64,000 nt of DNA from Aestuariibacter sp. A3R04 (GTDB taxonomy: Bacteria > Pseudomonadota > Gammaproteobacteria > Enterobacterales > Alteromonadaceae). A program made the translations under genes and the position numbers. Each line of letters opens with the position of its first letter. The first letter of the stretch is position 1. A model generated the notes under the pieces. It did not search any database. It saw only the letters and a program-made list of their open reading frames with translations, and was not told the DNA's origin. The DNA lies in the NCBI RefSeq assembly GCF_018860805.1, contig NZ_JAHKQR010000003.1:62001-126000 (forward strand), written 5' to 3'. Below, in pieces: positions 28,205 to 37,408 of this stretch.

Positions 28205-28816
28205 TTACAGCCAGCCCTTCTGGCGCGCAATACGGGCAGCTTCGATACGGTTAGTGGCGTTTAGTTTGCTCGACGCACTGGAGAGATAATTTCTCACTGT
28301 ACCAGGTGATAAATGCATGTCGTTTGCTATTTGTTCTGTTTGTTTGCCATCGGCGGCCAGTTTTAGCGCTTTGCGTTCTTTATCGCTAAGAGGGTCAGCT
28401 TCTTCCCAAGCGTCAACGATGAGTTCCGGCGCGATAATTTTCCTGCCTTGCATCACTCTGCGAATGGCATTTGCCAGATCATCACTGGGGCCGTCTTTGA
28501 GTAAATATCCTTTTACACCGCAATCCATCGCGCGGCGAAGATAGCCTGCGCGGGCAAACGTTGTCAAAATAATAACGCGGCACCCGTCGCCACTCTTATG
28601 AATGTGCTGGGCCAGTTCTAATCCTGTCATCACGGGCATTTCTATGTCTGTTAACACGATGTCGGGGGAGAGCGAATAAACCATCTCCAGGGCTTCTTTG
28701 CCATTACTGGCTTTTGCTACCACCTGCATGTCGGGCTCTAAGTCCAACAATGCGGCCAGTGCGCCGAGCAACATGCCCTGATCTTCAGCAATAAGGATTC
28801 TTACAGGTGTTTTCAT
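28205..28816 (-). CDS. NarL/DesR-type response regulator
   Basis: A 203-residue response regulator. The receiver domain has the acidic pair ED near residue 11, the phosphoacceptor Asp57 (VLTDIEMP) and the conserved Thr/Lys region. The LuxR-type helix-turn-helix at about residues 140-198 has KLAADGKQTEQIANDMHLSPGTVRNYLSS. It is the last gene of a five-gene operon and overlaps the histidine kinase gene by four bases. It probably controls the ABC exporter of the same operon, as in Bacillus DesKR-type systems; that is inference from layout. Confidence 0.9.
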   Translation of the reverse strand: MKTPVRILIAEDQGMLLGALAALLDLEPDMQVVAKASNGKEALEMVYSLSPDIVLTDIEMPVMTGLELAQHIHKSGDGCRVIILTTFARAGYLRRAMDCGVKGYLLKDGPSDDLANAIRRVMQGRKIIAPELIVDAWEEADPLSDKERKALKLAADGKQTEQIANDMHLSPGTVRNYLSSASSKLNATNRIEAARIARQKGWL

Positions 28817-29913
28817 AGCGGCACCGTTACTGTTAATGTTAAGCCGTTTTTCGGCAGTATAGTGACACTGCCGCCTAATTGTTCTGCACGCTCGCGCATG
28901 CCATTCAGACCGTTACCCTCGGTAAGGGTTTCGCAGTCGCCGTTGTCAGCGATTGTCAGTATCACTTGTGAAGACGATTGCTGCCAGTGAATGTCGCACC
29001 GGGTAGCCGTGGAGTGCTTTACCAAATTTGTCACGGCTTCTCTCACAATATAGGCCATGGTAGCGTCAATGGTTTGCGGTAATGCTGGGTTTGGCATTGT
29101 ATAAGTAAACACGACATCTACTGACTGCAACAGGGTTTTTGCATTGGCCAGTTCACTAGCCAGATCTTTCTGGCGGTAGCCGGTAACGGCTTCGCGTACT
29201 TCAGAGAGCGCTTGACGACTAATTTGTTCCAGCTCAGCAATTTCACTCCGCGCTCTTTGTGTATCGTGATCAAACAGTTTTTGAGCCAGCTGCGCTTTCA
29301 TAGTGAGCATAGAAAATGTGTGCCCGATAAGATCGTGAAGGTCCCGGGCAATGCGTTCGCGTTCCGCCGTTGTCGCCAGTCGCTCAACCTCCTCTTGAGA
29401 GAGTTTCAGGGCTTTATTTTTAAGGGCGATTTCATGCTGGAATATATTCACACCGCCAATCATGATAGAAAATAACACCGCCGGAACGTAGAAGAACATT
29501 GGCAGTTCTTGCCACCAGGTTAGAAATAAAACATAAGCCACGACACCAGCAATAGCGGCAACCCCTTTTTTTGGCGCGCCCAGATGGGAGGCGAATGCCG
29601 CTGCGTACACGAAGAATACGGCGGAACCGGGGTTAATCATTACCATGGCTGATCCAACGATGCAGATAGCCACAATGTAATACAAGGTGCTTGTGCCAGA
29701 CACCCAATAGGCGCGGAAATAGCAAATGAGAAATGCACTGGTGCCACCGAGAGCGGCTATCCAATGCCATAGTGGTGGTGAAGAAAAAAAGAAATAGATA
29801 AAAAAGGTGGCGAGATAGACAAGCCATACGTAGGGTAGGATCCCCAGCTCGCTGCTTTGTGGCAGCAAGCGGTGGTGCAGGGCAATTAGCCAGTGACGTA
29901 AACTAGTGTTCAT
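28813..29913 (-). CDS. DesK-type sensor histidine kinase
   Basis: A 366-residue membrane kinase of the HPK7 (DesK/NarQ-like) class. About five transmembrane helices fill residues 25-155, then comes a short coiled segment, and the phosphoacceptor is His193 in ARDLHDLIGHT. The ATP-binding domain has the N-box-like AYIVREAVTNLVKHS and the G-box DNGDC with GNGLNGMRERAEQLGG. There is no sizeable extracellular domain, so it may sense membrane state or the transporter itself. It lies 2 bases after the amidohydrolase gene. Confidence 0.9.
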   Translation of the reverse strand: MNTSLRHWLIALHHRLLPQSSELGILPYVWLVYLATFFIYFFFSSPPLWHWIAALGGTSAFLICYFRAYWVSGTSTLYYIVAICIVGSAMVMINPGSAVFFVYAAAFASHLGAPKKGVAAIAGVVAYVLFLTWWQELPMFFYVPAVLFSIMIGGVNIFQHEIALKNKALKLSQEEVERLATTAERERIARDLHDLIGHTFSMLTMKAQLAQKLFDHDTQRARSEIAELEQISRQALSEVREAVTGYRQKDLASELANAKTLLQSVDVVFTYTMPNPALPQTIDATMAYIVREAVTNLVKHSTATRCDIHWQQSSSQVILTIADNGDCETLTEGNGLNGMRERAEQLGGSVTILPKNGLTLTVTVPL

Positions 29914-29915
29914 CG

Positions 29916-31757
29916 TTATTCAAACGCAATGTTGTCAAGCTCAAGAGTAAAAGGCGTGGTTGTTGCCCCGGCCATCCAGCCAATACCTGTAATATTTGTC
30001 CAGTCGACGCCAGTAAAATCTGCCAGCTCAATGGATATCCGTTCGCACTTAGCCGATACCGCGAAGTTGCGTTCCTGAGGGCGAGGGTTTCCTGGCATCA
30101 TCACCATAAGCCTGAAGGTGCCTTCAGTGCCTCTGGCGTCAAATACTATACGCTTGAATTGACTAAGATTATAGCCGTTGTCCAGTGATTCGGTGAACAT
30201 TAAAAGTGCCCCTGCCCAGGGAAACGGGAACTGATTTCCAACCTCACCTTTTACGGATAATGCGCCGTTGCCGTTGCAGCCATTCTCAATGCGCTGAAGG
30301 GTTGCTGATGAGTTGCCACCCATAATATTGTCTGATGACGTCACGAATCGCTTACCTGTGATTGGCGTAAGGTCAATATCGAAGTTGCTGATTTCGCCAG
30401 TATCTGGTGTTGAACCAATATTTTTGGTTCTCTCGAAATAGGCTGGCACCTTTGCACCATTTTTCACGATGTGGCGAATAGTTTGTGTGTGCCTGATGTC
30501 TTTTCGAGGGTCTTTATCCAGGACGATAAAATCTGCTTTCGCACCCGGTTTAAGGTGCCCTCGCTCGCCAATGTCAAAGCGGGAAAAAGGCCCGTAAGTA
30601 GCGGCTTGAAGGGCTTCTGCAGGTGATAGGCCGCTTTCTGCCAACAGAGCCAACTCATCGTGCAGGCTAATCCCATGCGCAGTTCCCTGGTTCGGCGCAT
30701 CGGTGCCCGCAAGAATGGTGATACCAGCTTCATGCATACGCCGGGTGTTATTTAGGGCTGTGAGAAAGTAGTCGTCGGGCAATCCCCTGACATTGATATC
30801 ATTATCAATCGCACTTTCTATCGCGCCGGGCAGCCGTCCACTGAAAGGTGAGTTATCAATCATCGCACGCCCCCTGCCTTCACCGGCCACTGAAGCTAAG
30901 ATTGACAAGGTCGGCACCACGAACACATCCTGCGCTTTCATTGCAGCAATAAGGGCATCGCTGGCCGGGCCGTTGGCAAACGTGTGCACAAGCCCGTCAG
31001 CACCCGCTTTTACGGCATCTTCCGCAGAAGTTGAATCCATCACATGAACCACAGCAAGCGCCTGCTGGTCATGTGCAGCCTGAACAACGGCACTGAGCGT
31101 AGCGTAATCGATAGATGTATAGCGTGAACGACTCGTGGGTAGCCCGGCAGTGGCATCATAGACAATTTTAATGTAATCAGCACCTTCTGACAGGCGGTTC
31201 GCCACGAAGGTTTCTGCTTCGTCAGGAATCGAAATAGTAGGAATAGTGAAGCCGTATTCAGTGCCATGACCGCCAGGGCTGGTTACCAAAATACCGGAAG
31301 AGAACAGGTCGCCCTCAGATACCGGGGTATCATTATTGCGTTGTGGTTTTTTTGATACGAAGAAAGATAAATCAGTAAACATGTCCAGCGACGTGGTAAC
31401 CCCAAAAGAGAGGGCTTGATCCAGCGCATTTCCCCAGGAGTGAGTGTGAGCATCAATAAGCCCGGGGATCACAATACCGCCCTGTCCGTCGATGTCCAAC
31501 ACAGTGTCAGAGGTTGTTTGCCCTGCATCCGGGGCAACGATTCGTCCTGCCTCTACGAGTAGCGTAGCATTTTCCTGCCATTGAGTGCCATCGAACAAGG
31601 TAATGTTTGTCAGGCGGTAGCGCCCGTTTTCGGGCAATGAAAAAGAGGTGGTTTTCTGTGTAGTTTGTTGTTGTGAAGCGTCATCTGGCGTGGGCAGCAA
31701 GACGACAAACAACGCAATTACAGCTAAACAAGACAATACAGCGATGAATGTGCGCAT
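29916..31757 (-). CDS. Exported amidohydrolase with C-terminal CIA30-like domain
   Basis: A 613-residue protein with an N-terminal signal or anchor (residues 1-23, then a Thr/Gln/Ser-rich linker). Residues about 45-440 form an imidazolonepropionase-like metal-dependent amidohydrolase: DAHTHSWG (metal His pair), VVHVMDS, GLVHTFA and AGTDAPNQGTAHG. The last 150 residues (from NFDIDLTPITG, with SSDNIMGGNSS and LDNIAFE) resemble the CIA30/carbohydrate-binding jelly-roll domain. Substrates of this hydrolase group are cyclic amides or dipeptides such as Xaa-Pro; none can be named here. It lies inside an ABC exporter and two-component operon, an uncommon partner set. Confidence 0.8.
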   Translation of the reverse strand: MRTFIAVLSCLAVIALFVVLLPTPDDASQQQTTQKTTSFSLPENGRYRLTNITLFDGTQWQENATLLVEAGRIVAPDAGQTTSDTVLDIDGQGGIVIPGLIDAHTHSWGNALDQALSFGVTTSLDMFTDLSFFVSKKPQRNNDTPVSEGDLFSSGILVTSPGGHGTEYGFTIPTISIPDEAETFVANRLSEGADYIKIVYDATAGLPTSRSRYTSIDYATLSAVVQAAHDQQALAVVHVMDSTSAEDAVKAGADGLVHTFANGPASDALIAAMKAQDVFVVPTLSILASVAGEGRGRAMIDNSPFSGRLPGAIESAIDNDINVRGLPDDYFLTALNNTRRMHEAGITILAGTDAPNQGTAHGISLHDELALLAESGLSPAEALQAATYGPFSRFDIGERGHLKPGAKADFIVLDKDPRKDIRHTQTIRHIVKNGAKVPAYFERTKNIGSTPDTGEISNFDIDLTPITGKRFVTSSDNIMGGNSSATLQRIENGCNGNGALSVKGEVGNQFPFPWAGALLMFTESLDNGYNLSQFKRIVFDARGTEGTFRLMVMMPGNPRPQERNFAVSAKCERISIELADFTGVDWTNITGIGWMAGATTTPFTLELDNIAFE

Positions 31758-31771
31758 TAGCTACTCCTTAA

Positions 31772-32560
31772 TTAGCGGCGATTGTCGATACGTTTAAACT
31801 GTCTGGCAGACAATGCCAGAAAGATTATCGTATAGCCGAGCAGCGCAGCAGCGTGAAGATACCAGGCCGTGCCGACACTGTTTCCCTGAATACCCAGTGC
31901 CAGTTGCGCAAGGTGATAGGCCGGGAAGACATTCGCAAGCGTTTCCATAGACGACGAAAATAAGTGGATAGGTACCCAAAGTCCAGACAGAAATGCCATG
32001 GGCAAATAGATAAGATTAACAATGGCTGGTGCGGCTTTACCCGACACGCTCAAGCCAATAAAAAGCCCTATTGCGCAAAAGGGTAGGGTACCGAAAAGTA
32101 CGGCAATGAGCGTGGCGCCCCATTGGACACGTGTCATAGTGACATCACCAAATATTGCGCCAACGGCAAACAGGCTCATAATAATCATAAGGGCAAATAT
32201 CATGGCAACCAAAATACGCGCGGCAAAATAGCTGCTCAGTGGCATGGGGCTTACCAGTTTCAGGCTCAAAATGCCCTTGTCTTTGTCAGTTGCCACATCC
32301 ACACCAAAGGAAAACAGCGCGGGGCCAATGGCACCAAAAACCGCATAGGTTGCCATTAAATATTTGGCGGCGTTCCCAGCCTGACTACCCGCAGAATTGA
32401 ACAACAAGCCGAAAAACACGTAAAACATAATTGGAAAAAGTAAGCTTGGGATCACGAACGCTGGGGTCCGAAACGTTTTTAATAGTTCGGTTTGGGCTTC
32501 CACGACAAAAATAGACCAACGTTGCTGAAGAGTCAGTGGTGTAAGTGGTAATGCGCTCAT
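31772..32560 (-). CDS. ABC-2 type transporter permease
   Basis: A 262-residue membrane protein with about six helices and the ABC-2 permease layout: long first hydrophobic segment (FVIPSLLFPIMFYVFFGLL), then ATDKDKGILSLKLVSPMPLSSYFAARI, a conserved loop of this class, and LPMAFLSGLWVPI near residue 185. It overlaps the ATPase gene by four bases. The pair should form an exporter; the cargo is unknown. It resembles permeases paired with DesK/DesR-type systems in Gram-positive bacteria. Confidence 0.87.
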   Translation of the reverse strand: MSALPLTPLTLQQRWSIFVVEAQTELLKTFRTPAFVIPSLLFPIMFYVFFGLLFNSAGSQAGNAAKYLMATYAVFGAIGPALFSFGVDVATDKDKGILSLKLVSPMPLSSYFAARILVAMIFALMIIMSLFAVGAIFGDVTMTRVQWGATLIAVLFGTLPFCAIGLFIGLSVSGKAAPAIVNLIYLPMAFLSGLWVPIHLFSSSMETLANVFPAYHLAQLALGIQGNSVGTAWYLHAAALLGYTIIFLALSARQFKRIDNRR

Positions 32561-33486
32561 GCTGTTAAGTCCTTGTTGATTGGTTGAGTATTGAGGTTTG
32601 CGTGGGTCAGTTGTAAAAACGCATCTTCCAGTGATATGCCGGTGAGGGTTAGATCCTGTATACCAATTCCAGCAGTGAAAAGGGCGTGGAGGTGACTCTC
32701 AGGGGAGGTAGAGAATATCTCTGTATAGTCGCCTCGCAGTTGTGGCTCACATTCGGGTACTACAGCAGCGATGATGGCAAGACTATCCTGAGTACGGAAG
32801 CGAATGCGTTTTCCCCCAAGTTTGGCTTTGATTTCTGCTGGTACACCTTCAGCTACCTTCTTACCATGTGACATCACAACAATGCGGTCGGACAATGCGT
32901 CAGCTTCTTCCAGGTAATGGGTGGTGAGCAGTACCGACGTGCCATTCTCTGCCAGCGAACGAATACACTTCCAAAATTCACGACGGGCGGAAGCATCCAG
33001 GCCAACAGTGGGTTCGTCGAGGATCACCAGTTTGGGGTTACCAATAATTGCCATGGCAAACAACAATCGCTGCTTCTGGCCGCCAGACAGTGTCTGGATT
33101 TTTCTTCTTTCCAGTTGAGTCAGCATAGCGGTCTCGACAGCTTCTTTTACGGAAATACTGTTGGGATAATAACTGGCAAACAAGCGCAACTGTTCTTTTA
33201 CAGTGACATTGTCAGGCAGGGCGGCAGATTGCAGCATCACACCCAACTGTTGTTTGGCGGCCCAATGACCCGGCGCGTGACCAAAAATACTCACTTCGCC
33301 GGACGTCGGTATTTGCTGCCCCAATAATATACTGATGGTGGTGGTTTTACCTGCGCCGTTTTCACCTAACAAAGCGACGACTTCATTGGGGTGAATTGTC
33401 ATACTCAGATCATCTACGGCTGAAACATCGCCAAAGCGCTTAGCAACGGCATTTACTTTTACGAGTGGTGAGTGGTTGGCTTGCAT
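32557..33486 (-). CDS. ABC transporter ATP-binding protein
   Basis: A 309-residue ATPase. It has Walker A (GENGAGKTTT), Q-loop, signature (LSGGQKQR), Walker B (LVILDEPTVGLD) and the H-loop (TTHYLEEAD). The C-terminal 80 residues are a regulatory extension seen in ABC-2 drug-exporter ATPases. It is the first gene of the operon with the permease, amidohydrolase and two-component genes. The ribosome site GGGAGAA lies just before the ATG. Confidence 0.9.
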   Translation of the reverse strand: MQANHSPLVKVNAVAKRFGDVSAVDDLSMTIHPNEVVALLGENGAGKTTTISILLGQQIPTSGEVSIFGHAPGHWAAKQQLGVMLQSAALPDNVTVKEQLRLFASYYPNSISVKEAVETAMLTQLERRKIQTLSGGQKQRLLFAMAIIGNPKLVILDEPTVGLDASARREFWKCIRSLAENGTSVLLTTHYLEEADALSDRIVVMSHGKKVAEGVPAEIKAKLGGKRIRFRTQDSLAIIAAVVPECEPQLRGDYTEIFSTSPESHLHALFTAGIGIQDLTLTGISLEDAFLQLTHANLNTQPINKDLTA

Positions 33487-33601
33487 AATATTCTCCCTGA
33501 TTTAGGGCTAAGTATGCGGATTTATCTTAGTCGCCATAACTGCCAAGTGTCATGACTTTGATATGACATTTGTCACAACTTCACAAGAGAGGTGTTTCCC
33601 G

Positions 33602-34345
33602 CTAGAAAAACACGGGTAAGCAATGCAATACGATATCCAGTGTAACGTGAGCGAGCATGGCCATTAATAAGCCGTAGCGCCAGTAGCACCAGCCGTAAAG
33701 TACTGAAACTGCAAGGTTGCCGCCGAGGGTCGCGAAAACGGTGGTAAAGTCGTTTGCGCCCTGGGCAACCAGTGAAGGTACGTGCGCCAACCCAAAACCG
33801 ATACCAGTAATAACAATAATCAGAAACACGGTGCGTTGATTGACACAAGCTCGTCCGAATGCCTTTGAGCAGAGCCAAAGCAGCAGTGTCATCACACCAA
33901 AGCGAAATAGGATTTCTTCTGTGACAGCAGCGCTTAGCGACGCGAGAAAGCCTCCTGCCAAGCCGCGAAAACCGTATTCCGGTAGGGCGGGCGACAGTGC
34001 ATCAACCAGTAGCCAGCGCATGGCGAGCAAAAATAGCCCCAAAAGCACAGATGACACCAAAGTAAAGCGCAGCCCGGGATACCGATTTGAGGCTGTGTTG
34101 GAAGGCATATTGATAAGCGACAGACCAAAGCGGGTTCCCAGCGTGAGTCCAATCAGAATACAAGGAATGGTGACAATCGACACAACAATCAGACTGGAAA
34201 GCACCACGTCGGAAAAGGGAAAATGCTGGTTGATGCTTTGAAAAAACAAGTAGCCTAACTGTGAAGCGATTGACGCCAGATACAACAAAAAAAACGCTTT
34301 CCATTTGGGAAACTGAAGTGATGTTGCAGGTTGATTCAAAGCCAT
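33602..34345 (-). CDS. CPBP-family intramembrane glutamic endopeptidase
   Basis: A 247-residue membrane protein with about seven helices. The CPBP (Abi/Rce1-like) motifs are present: EEILFR (the EExxxR motif), FGLAHV (FxxxH) and HVTLDIV near the C-terminus. The family includes CAAX-type proteases and immunity proteins for secreted peptides. It lies 115 bases upstream of the ABC exporter operon on the same strand, and may act with it, for example in peptide processing or self-protection; this is inference. Confidence 0.85.
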   Translation of the reverse strand: MALNQPATSLQFPKWKAFFLLYLASIASQLGYLFFQSINQHFPFSDVVLSSLIVVSIVTIPCILIGLTLGTRFGLSLINMPSNTASNRYPGLRFTLVSSVLLGLFLLAMRWLLVDALSPALPEYGFRGLAGGFLASLSAAVTEEILFRFGVMTLLLWLCSKAFGRACVNQRTVFLIIVITGIGFGLAHVPSLVAQGANDFTTVFATLGGNLAVSVLYGWCYWRYGLLMAMLAHVTLDIVLHCLPVFF

Positions 34346-34798
34346 TGTAACTTTCCGAATGCCGGTCGAAATTGGGTTATTATCGAGTAGTAGCTAACGC
34401 GTTAAACCTACGGCAACCATTGTTTTGTCGCAACCTGATAAATGAAACAAAAAATGTCATAATTCTTGTACAAAGACTTGGTTGTGGATTTCCTATGGGC
34501 TCCTTGTCGGTGAGCGTTTGTTATCGCCAAGTTTTAACTCGCGTTCGGGCGCTATGAACGGACTTGTCATGCTACAGGTTTGTTGTGATGTTCCTTCGGG
34601 GGCAAATTAGCTTTCTATGCAACCCATAAGTTGTTGCTCCAAACCATCAGGTAGGAGGCAATATTGTTGTAGTGCCACTTTATCAGCAGAGCCTCGAAGT
34701 CAGCGTCTCATCTATTTTGACATAAATCATCCCATACGTTATTCTTGATGCTGACAAAAATTATTTTCGATTAAGTGGTTGAAATATAAGGGATTTAT
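34346..34798. other. AT-rich intergenic region with gene remnant
   Basis: A 453-base gap between divergent genes. Apart from the cobW-like remnant at 34600-34689 (listed separately), I see no gene. The part from 34710 to 34798 is AT-rich and should hold the promoter of the orphan gene. Confidence 0.5.
34600..34689 (-). pseudogene. Remnant of a second cobW-family gene with internal deletion
   Basis: Bases 34600-34653 are identical to 35584-35637, the last 15 codons, stop and 7 bases beyond of the intact cobW-family gene. Immediately after them, 34657-34689 matches 36118-36150, an internal part of the same gene (around codons 174-184), at 28 of 33 positions. The two pieces are in the same order and orientation as in the gene, but about 480 bases between them are missing. 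This is best explained as a decayed, internally deleted copy of the gene. Confidence 0.75.
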
Positions 34799-35488
34799 AT
34801 GTTAATTTTAAAAAGGTTGGTTCTCTTATCGTTAGTTACATGTTTTTGTATCAACATTGCTTATGGAGATGAAAAATCAGATTTAGACACGAAAGTTTTA
34901 CTGGCTAAAATTAAAAAGAACATCAGTGATAGTGCTGATAAATTAAATGTTAGCGAACAAGTTTTCAAAGACGCTTCAGATCAGTTTTCACGACTTTCAC
35001 AAGGTTCTTCATATATAAGCGCATATAATTTGCTTGAGCTCCCCGAATTTAAAAATCCCAGTTTATACAGTGAGTCAGAAAAAATAATCGCGCTGAATAA
35101 TCAACGCACAATTGAAGCGAACTATTACGGAATTCCAGTCACTTCTTTAGATTCGTTTATATCGATTATGGCGTCGAATACCATTGATTCAGTTGACATG
35201 AAGAAGGGGATTGTTGGTGTTCAATCAATCGATGATGATATCGAAGTGGTTGTCGTTAAATGCACGGGTGGATGTGGTATGCCAGAAACAAGTTCAGTGG
35301 AGATGATGCTTCACATTACGGGGAAGGCGTTGGACGCTGGTGTTAGCAATTTCGAGCGCTTCAAGGTTCGATTTAACGACAATAGTGGTTCGTATGTAAA
35401 AAGTGAAATCTGGAGAATGCGGACGTTTTCTGGAGCCTATCGCGAGCGTGAAGCATCTCGTCCATGTCCGTCATGTCCATTTAATTAG
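34799..35488 (+). CDS. Orphan exported protein, unknown function
   Basis: I do not recognise this 229-residue protein. It has a signal peptide (LKRLVLLSLVTCFCINIAYG, cleavage near residue 24), then a helical, Lys/Asp-rich segment and a beta-rich second half. Cys occurs in KCTGGCGMPE and in the C-terminal PCPSCPFN, so paired Cys-x-x-Cys-like motifs could bind metal or form disulfides. The DNA is visibly richer in A+T than both neighbours, and the codon use is different (many AAA, ATA, TTA). It sits between the intact cobW-family gene and the remnant of a second copy, so it is likely an acquired gene. Confidence 0.65.
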   Translation: MLILKRLVLLSLVTCFCINIAYGDEKSDLDTKVLLAKIKKNISDSADKLNVSEQVFKDASDQFSRLSQGSSYISAYNLLELPEFKNPSLYSESEKIIALNNQRTIEANYYGIPVTSLDSFISIMASNTIDSVDMKKGIVGVQSIDDDIEVVVVKCTGGCGMPETSSVEMMLHITGKALDAGVSNFERFKVRFNDNSGSYVKSEIWRMRTFSGAYREREASRPCPSCPFN

Positions 35489-35547
35489 CTTCTTTTGTTA
35501 CCGTTGGTGAAGGTTATACCCTTGAAACAGTACTGATGATGGTGAAA

Positions 35548-35574
35548 CAAGAAGCTGGTGCAGCCAGCTTCTTG
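35548..35574. terminator. Perfect 11-base-pair hairpin between convergent genes
   Basis: CAAGAAGCTGG (35548-35558) and CCAGCTTCTTG (35564-35574) are perfect complements around a five-base loop. It lies between the stops of the orphan gene and the convergent cobW-family gene. The T tract is short (TTGCTT), so it may end transcription only partly. Confidence 0.6.
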
Positions 35575-35590
35575 TTGCTTAGCGGGCAAA

Positions 35591-36670
<1,080 letters not shown>

Positions 36671-36708
36671 TGTTTGGTTAGGTACCTGCCAGCTCAGTCA
36701 ATACTGCT

Positions 36709-36723
36709 TGTTATAATGTAACA
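36709..36723. promoter_or_regulatory. Zur-like operator upstream of the cobW-family gene
   Basis: TGTTATAATGTAACA has matching half-sites TGTTA/TAACA and strongly resembles the gammaproteobacterial Zur box (core TGTTATAATATAACA as remembered). It is 39 bases upstream of the cobW-family ATG on the minus strand. A second, similar site is at 39435-39449. Confidence 0.65.
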
Positions 36724-36805
36724 CTTGATGAGTATGAATTACCATATCTATGTCTACCTGTATGTCCGCCGAAGTCGCAGAGAGGCTGACGTTTATACGT
36801 CTGGT

Positions 36806-37378
36806 TTACCTGCGGGCATCTCTTGCTGTACTTTTTTTTAATTTGCTCTTCAAGGTGGTGTATAACAATATGCCGCCCGTGCACCAAATAAAAAATAGAA
36901 TAATGCCTGCAGGAAGAAATACCCACAGTTTTGCGGCGTCGGCAAACCAACTGCCGTCGTGTAACGATTCAATAATGTCCGAGCGGCGAAATGCCACGTG
37001 CAGGACAGTTTTATTGGCGGCGTCTATTTGTACTTCCCAATGGTTTTTAGCCTGAATCTTTACAATGCCTTTACCAGGGCGTATATCGAGACGATCGATG
37101 TCAGCCCATGTTTGTACTTCAAGTTGGGGAATGCCTTGAGCCACTTCGAGAATTTCTGAAAACGCGAGCCGTGGCACCTGACTCATGCCTGTTAGTGTGG
37201 GAGGCTGGATCCAGTCAGATTGCTTTTTTACTTGTAACAGAATACCTGTGCCAATTACTACCAGGGAAGGCACAATGATAAGCAATGCAAACCAGAGGTG
37301 AATTTTTCGGCTCCATTGCCGTAATTTAGGATGCACAAGAGTCCTCGCTTTTTTGGAATAGTGGCCGGATATTGTCAC
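36806..37378 (-). CDS. PepSY-type transmembrane protein
   Basis: A 190-residue inner membrane protein with one helix near the N-terminus (IHLWFALLIIVPSLVVIGTGILL, after WSRK) and one near the C-terminus (LWVFLPAGIILFFIWCTGGILLY), with a periplasmic domain of about 110 residues between them. The WxRKxH-W start and the layout match short members of the PepSY-associated family found next to siderophore and metal receptors. It lies 30 bases after the TonB receptor gene and is probably cotranscribed. A role in metal reduction or release in the periplasm is possible but not shown. Confidence 0.7.
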   Translation of the reverse strand: MTISGHYSKKARTLVHPKLRQWSRKIHLWFALLIIVPSLVVIGTGILLQVKKQSDWIQPPTLTGMSQVPRLAFSEILEVAQGIPQLEVQTWADIDRLDIRPGKGIVKIQAKNHWEVQIDAANKTVLHVAFRRSDIIESLHDGSWFADAAKLWVFLPAGIILFFIWCTGGILLYTTLKSKLKKSTARDARR

Positions 37379-37408
37379 AGTTATGGCACGCTGATTGAGT
37401 CATAGGGG

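Noticed and set aside
36750..37055. Plus-strand open frame opposite the PepSY gene
   Set aside because: Its sequence is the antisense of the PepSY gene and its leader; no ribosome site or protein features.
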